DNA of 48,684 nucleotides from NCBI GenBank assembly GCA_018052945.1, contig JAGPMH010000011.1, forward strand, positions 1 to 48,684, in the 5' to 3' direction. Every line of letters starts with the position of its first letter. Position 1 is the stretch's first letter. Of this stretch, positions 48,350 to 48,684 are shown piece after piece. The translations under genes were made by a program, and so were the position numbers. Source of the DNA: Negativicutes bacterium. Lineage in GTDB: Bacteria > Bacillota > Negativicutes > JAGPMH01. The notes beneath the pieces are model-generated. The model searched no databases. It was given only the letters and a program-made list of their open reading frames with translations, and was not told the DNA's origin.

Positions 48350-48684
48350 TTATTTTATTTTAAAATAATTAACTGCCGCATTTAGCTTCGCTGTTACATC
48401 ATTAAGTGCACCAATAGAGTATGCTATTTCCTTCATTGTCGCTGATTGTTCTTCACTGGCCGCTGATACACTTTGAGTATCTCCCGCCATTTCATTACTA
48501 AATTCCGTAACTTTATTTATTTCTTCTGCCACACATTCACTACCTTGTGAAATTTTATTAATTAACATTCCAATATTCTTAATTTCCTCGATTAGAACTT
48601 TAACCTCTTGCGCAATTTCACCAAAACTAGTGCCGGCAGTTTGTACCACATTCATCCCTTGGACTACCCCTTGAACGTTTTGTT
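48350..48684 (-). CDS. Methyl-accepting chemotaxis protein, C-terminal part (cut by window edge)
   Basis: The frame is open to the right edge, so the gene starts outside the window; only about 110 C-terminal residues are seen. They form the end of the MCP cytoplasmic coiled coil: SFGEIAQEVKVLIEEIKNIG, INKISQGSECVAEEINKV, then the SAASEEQSATMKEIA methylation-type helix and a short tail ending NYFKIK. It differs clearly from the remnant at 46632, so the two are not recent copies. Confidence 0.88.
   Translation of the reverse strand, partial: QNVQGVVQGMNVVQTAGTSFGEIAQEVKVLIEEIKNIGMLINKISQGSECVAEEINKVTEFSNEMAGDTQSVSAASEEQSATMKEIAYSIGALNDVTAKLNAAVNYFKIK

Overview
The window is a dense, typically bacterial chromosomal stretch of low G+C (mid to high 30s percent by eye, not counted). 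Almost every gene lies on the minus strand. The gene order is that of Bacillota. One block, rpmE-yqhQ-prfA-prmC-ywlC-ywlE-rpiB-ywlG-glyA-upp-comEB-mazG-wecA-wecB-atpZIBEFHAGDC, matches the B. subtilis rpmE-to-atp order. A second block, yabE-rnmV-rsmA-(xth-cheW)-ispE-gntR-glmU-prs-pth, matches the B. subtilis yabE-to-pth order. The sporulation genes that normally sit inside these blocks in spore formers (spoIIR, yabG, sspF, spoVG) are absent. Together with the feo genes, chemotaxis genes and radical-SAM enzyme, this suggests an anaerobic or microaerobic, motile, non-sporulating member of the Bacillota. Negativicutes is my best guess, but it is an inference and no marker here proves it. Ribosome binding sites are strong (AGGAGG-like) with a regular 5-8 nt spacing, and I used them to correct many starts.

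Layout. 1-7240: the complete F-type ATP synthase operon (transcribed atpZ to atpC) ending in a strong terminator. 7338-9581: two envelope-sugar genes (UDP-GlcNAc 2-epimerase and a polyprenyl-phosphate GlcNAc-1-P transferase). 9706-15506: nucleotide and C1 metabolism plus small enzymes (a double MazG-like protein, dCMP deaminase, upp, glyA, ywlG, rpiB, an arginine-phosphatase-type ywlE, ywlC). 15508-18598: translation genes (prmC, prfA, yqhQ, rpmE), with rpmE behind a long structured leader. 18891-19599: a lone STAS protein and a FlK-like thioesterase. 19624-28319: an uncharacterised radical-SAM protein, pth, prs, glmU, a FadR-type regulator, ispE, cheW, xth, rsmA and rnmV. 28432-31013: the cell-wall protein YabE, a tiny DUF4405-like membrane protein and a degenerate, truncated phenylacetate-CoA-ligase-like protein. 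31146-35373: cheR and the nadA-nadB-nadC de novo NAD operon. 35553-41649: an envelope and sulfur cluster (galE, SbmA/BacA-like ABC exporter, metY, LTA-synthase-like sulfatase). 41797-44120: an unknown membrane protein, a small diguanylate cyclase and a PHP-type histidinol phosphatase. 44240-46561: a Fur-box-controlled feoA-feoB operon ending in a 51-codon cysteine-rich zinc-ribbon gene. 46632-48684: the orphan 3' end of a chemoreceptor gene, a MATE exporter, and a second chemoreceptor running off the right edge.

No tRNA, rRNA, IS element, prophage or CRISPR array was seen. The most unusual items are the degenerate ligase/DUF4405 pair, the tandem MazG-like protein, the tiny Cys-rich protein linked to feoB (with a FeoB whose first gate motif is altered), the in-frame chemoreceptor remnant behind the MATE gene, and several promoter-embedded palindromes or repeats that look like operators (yabE, nadA, hisK).
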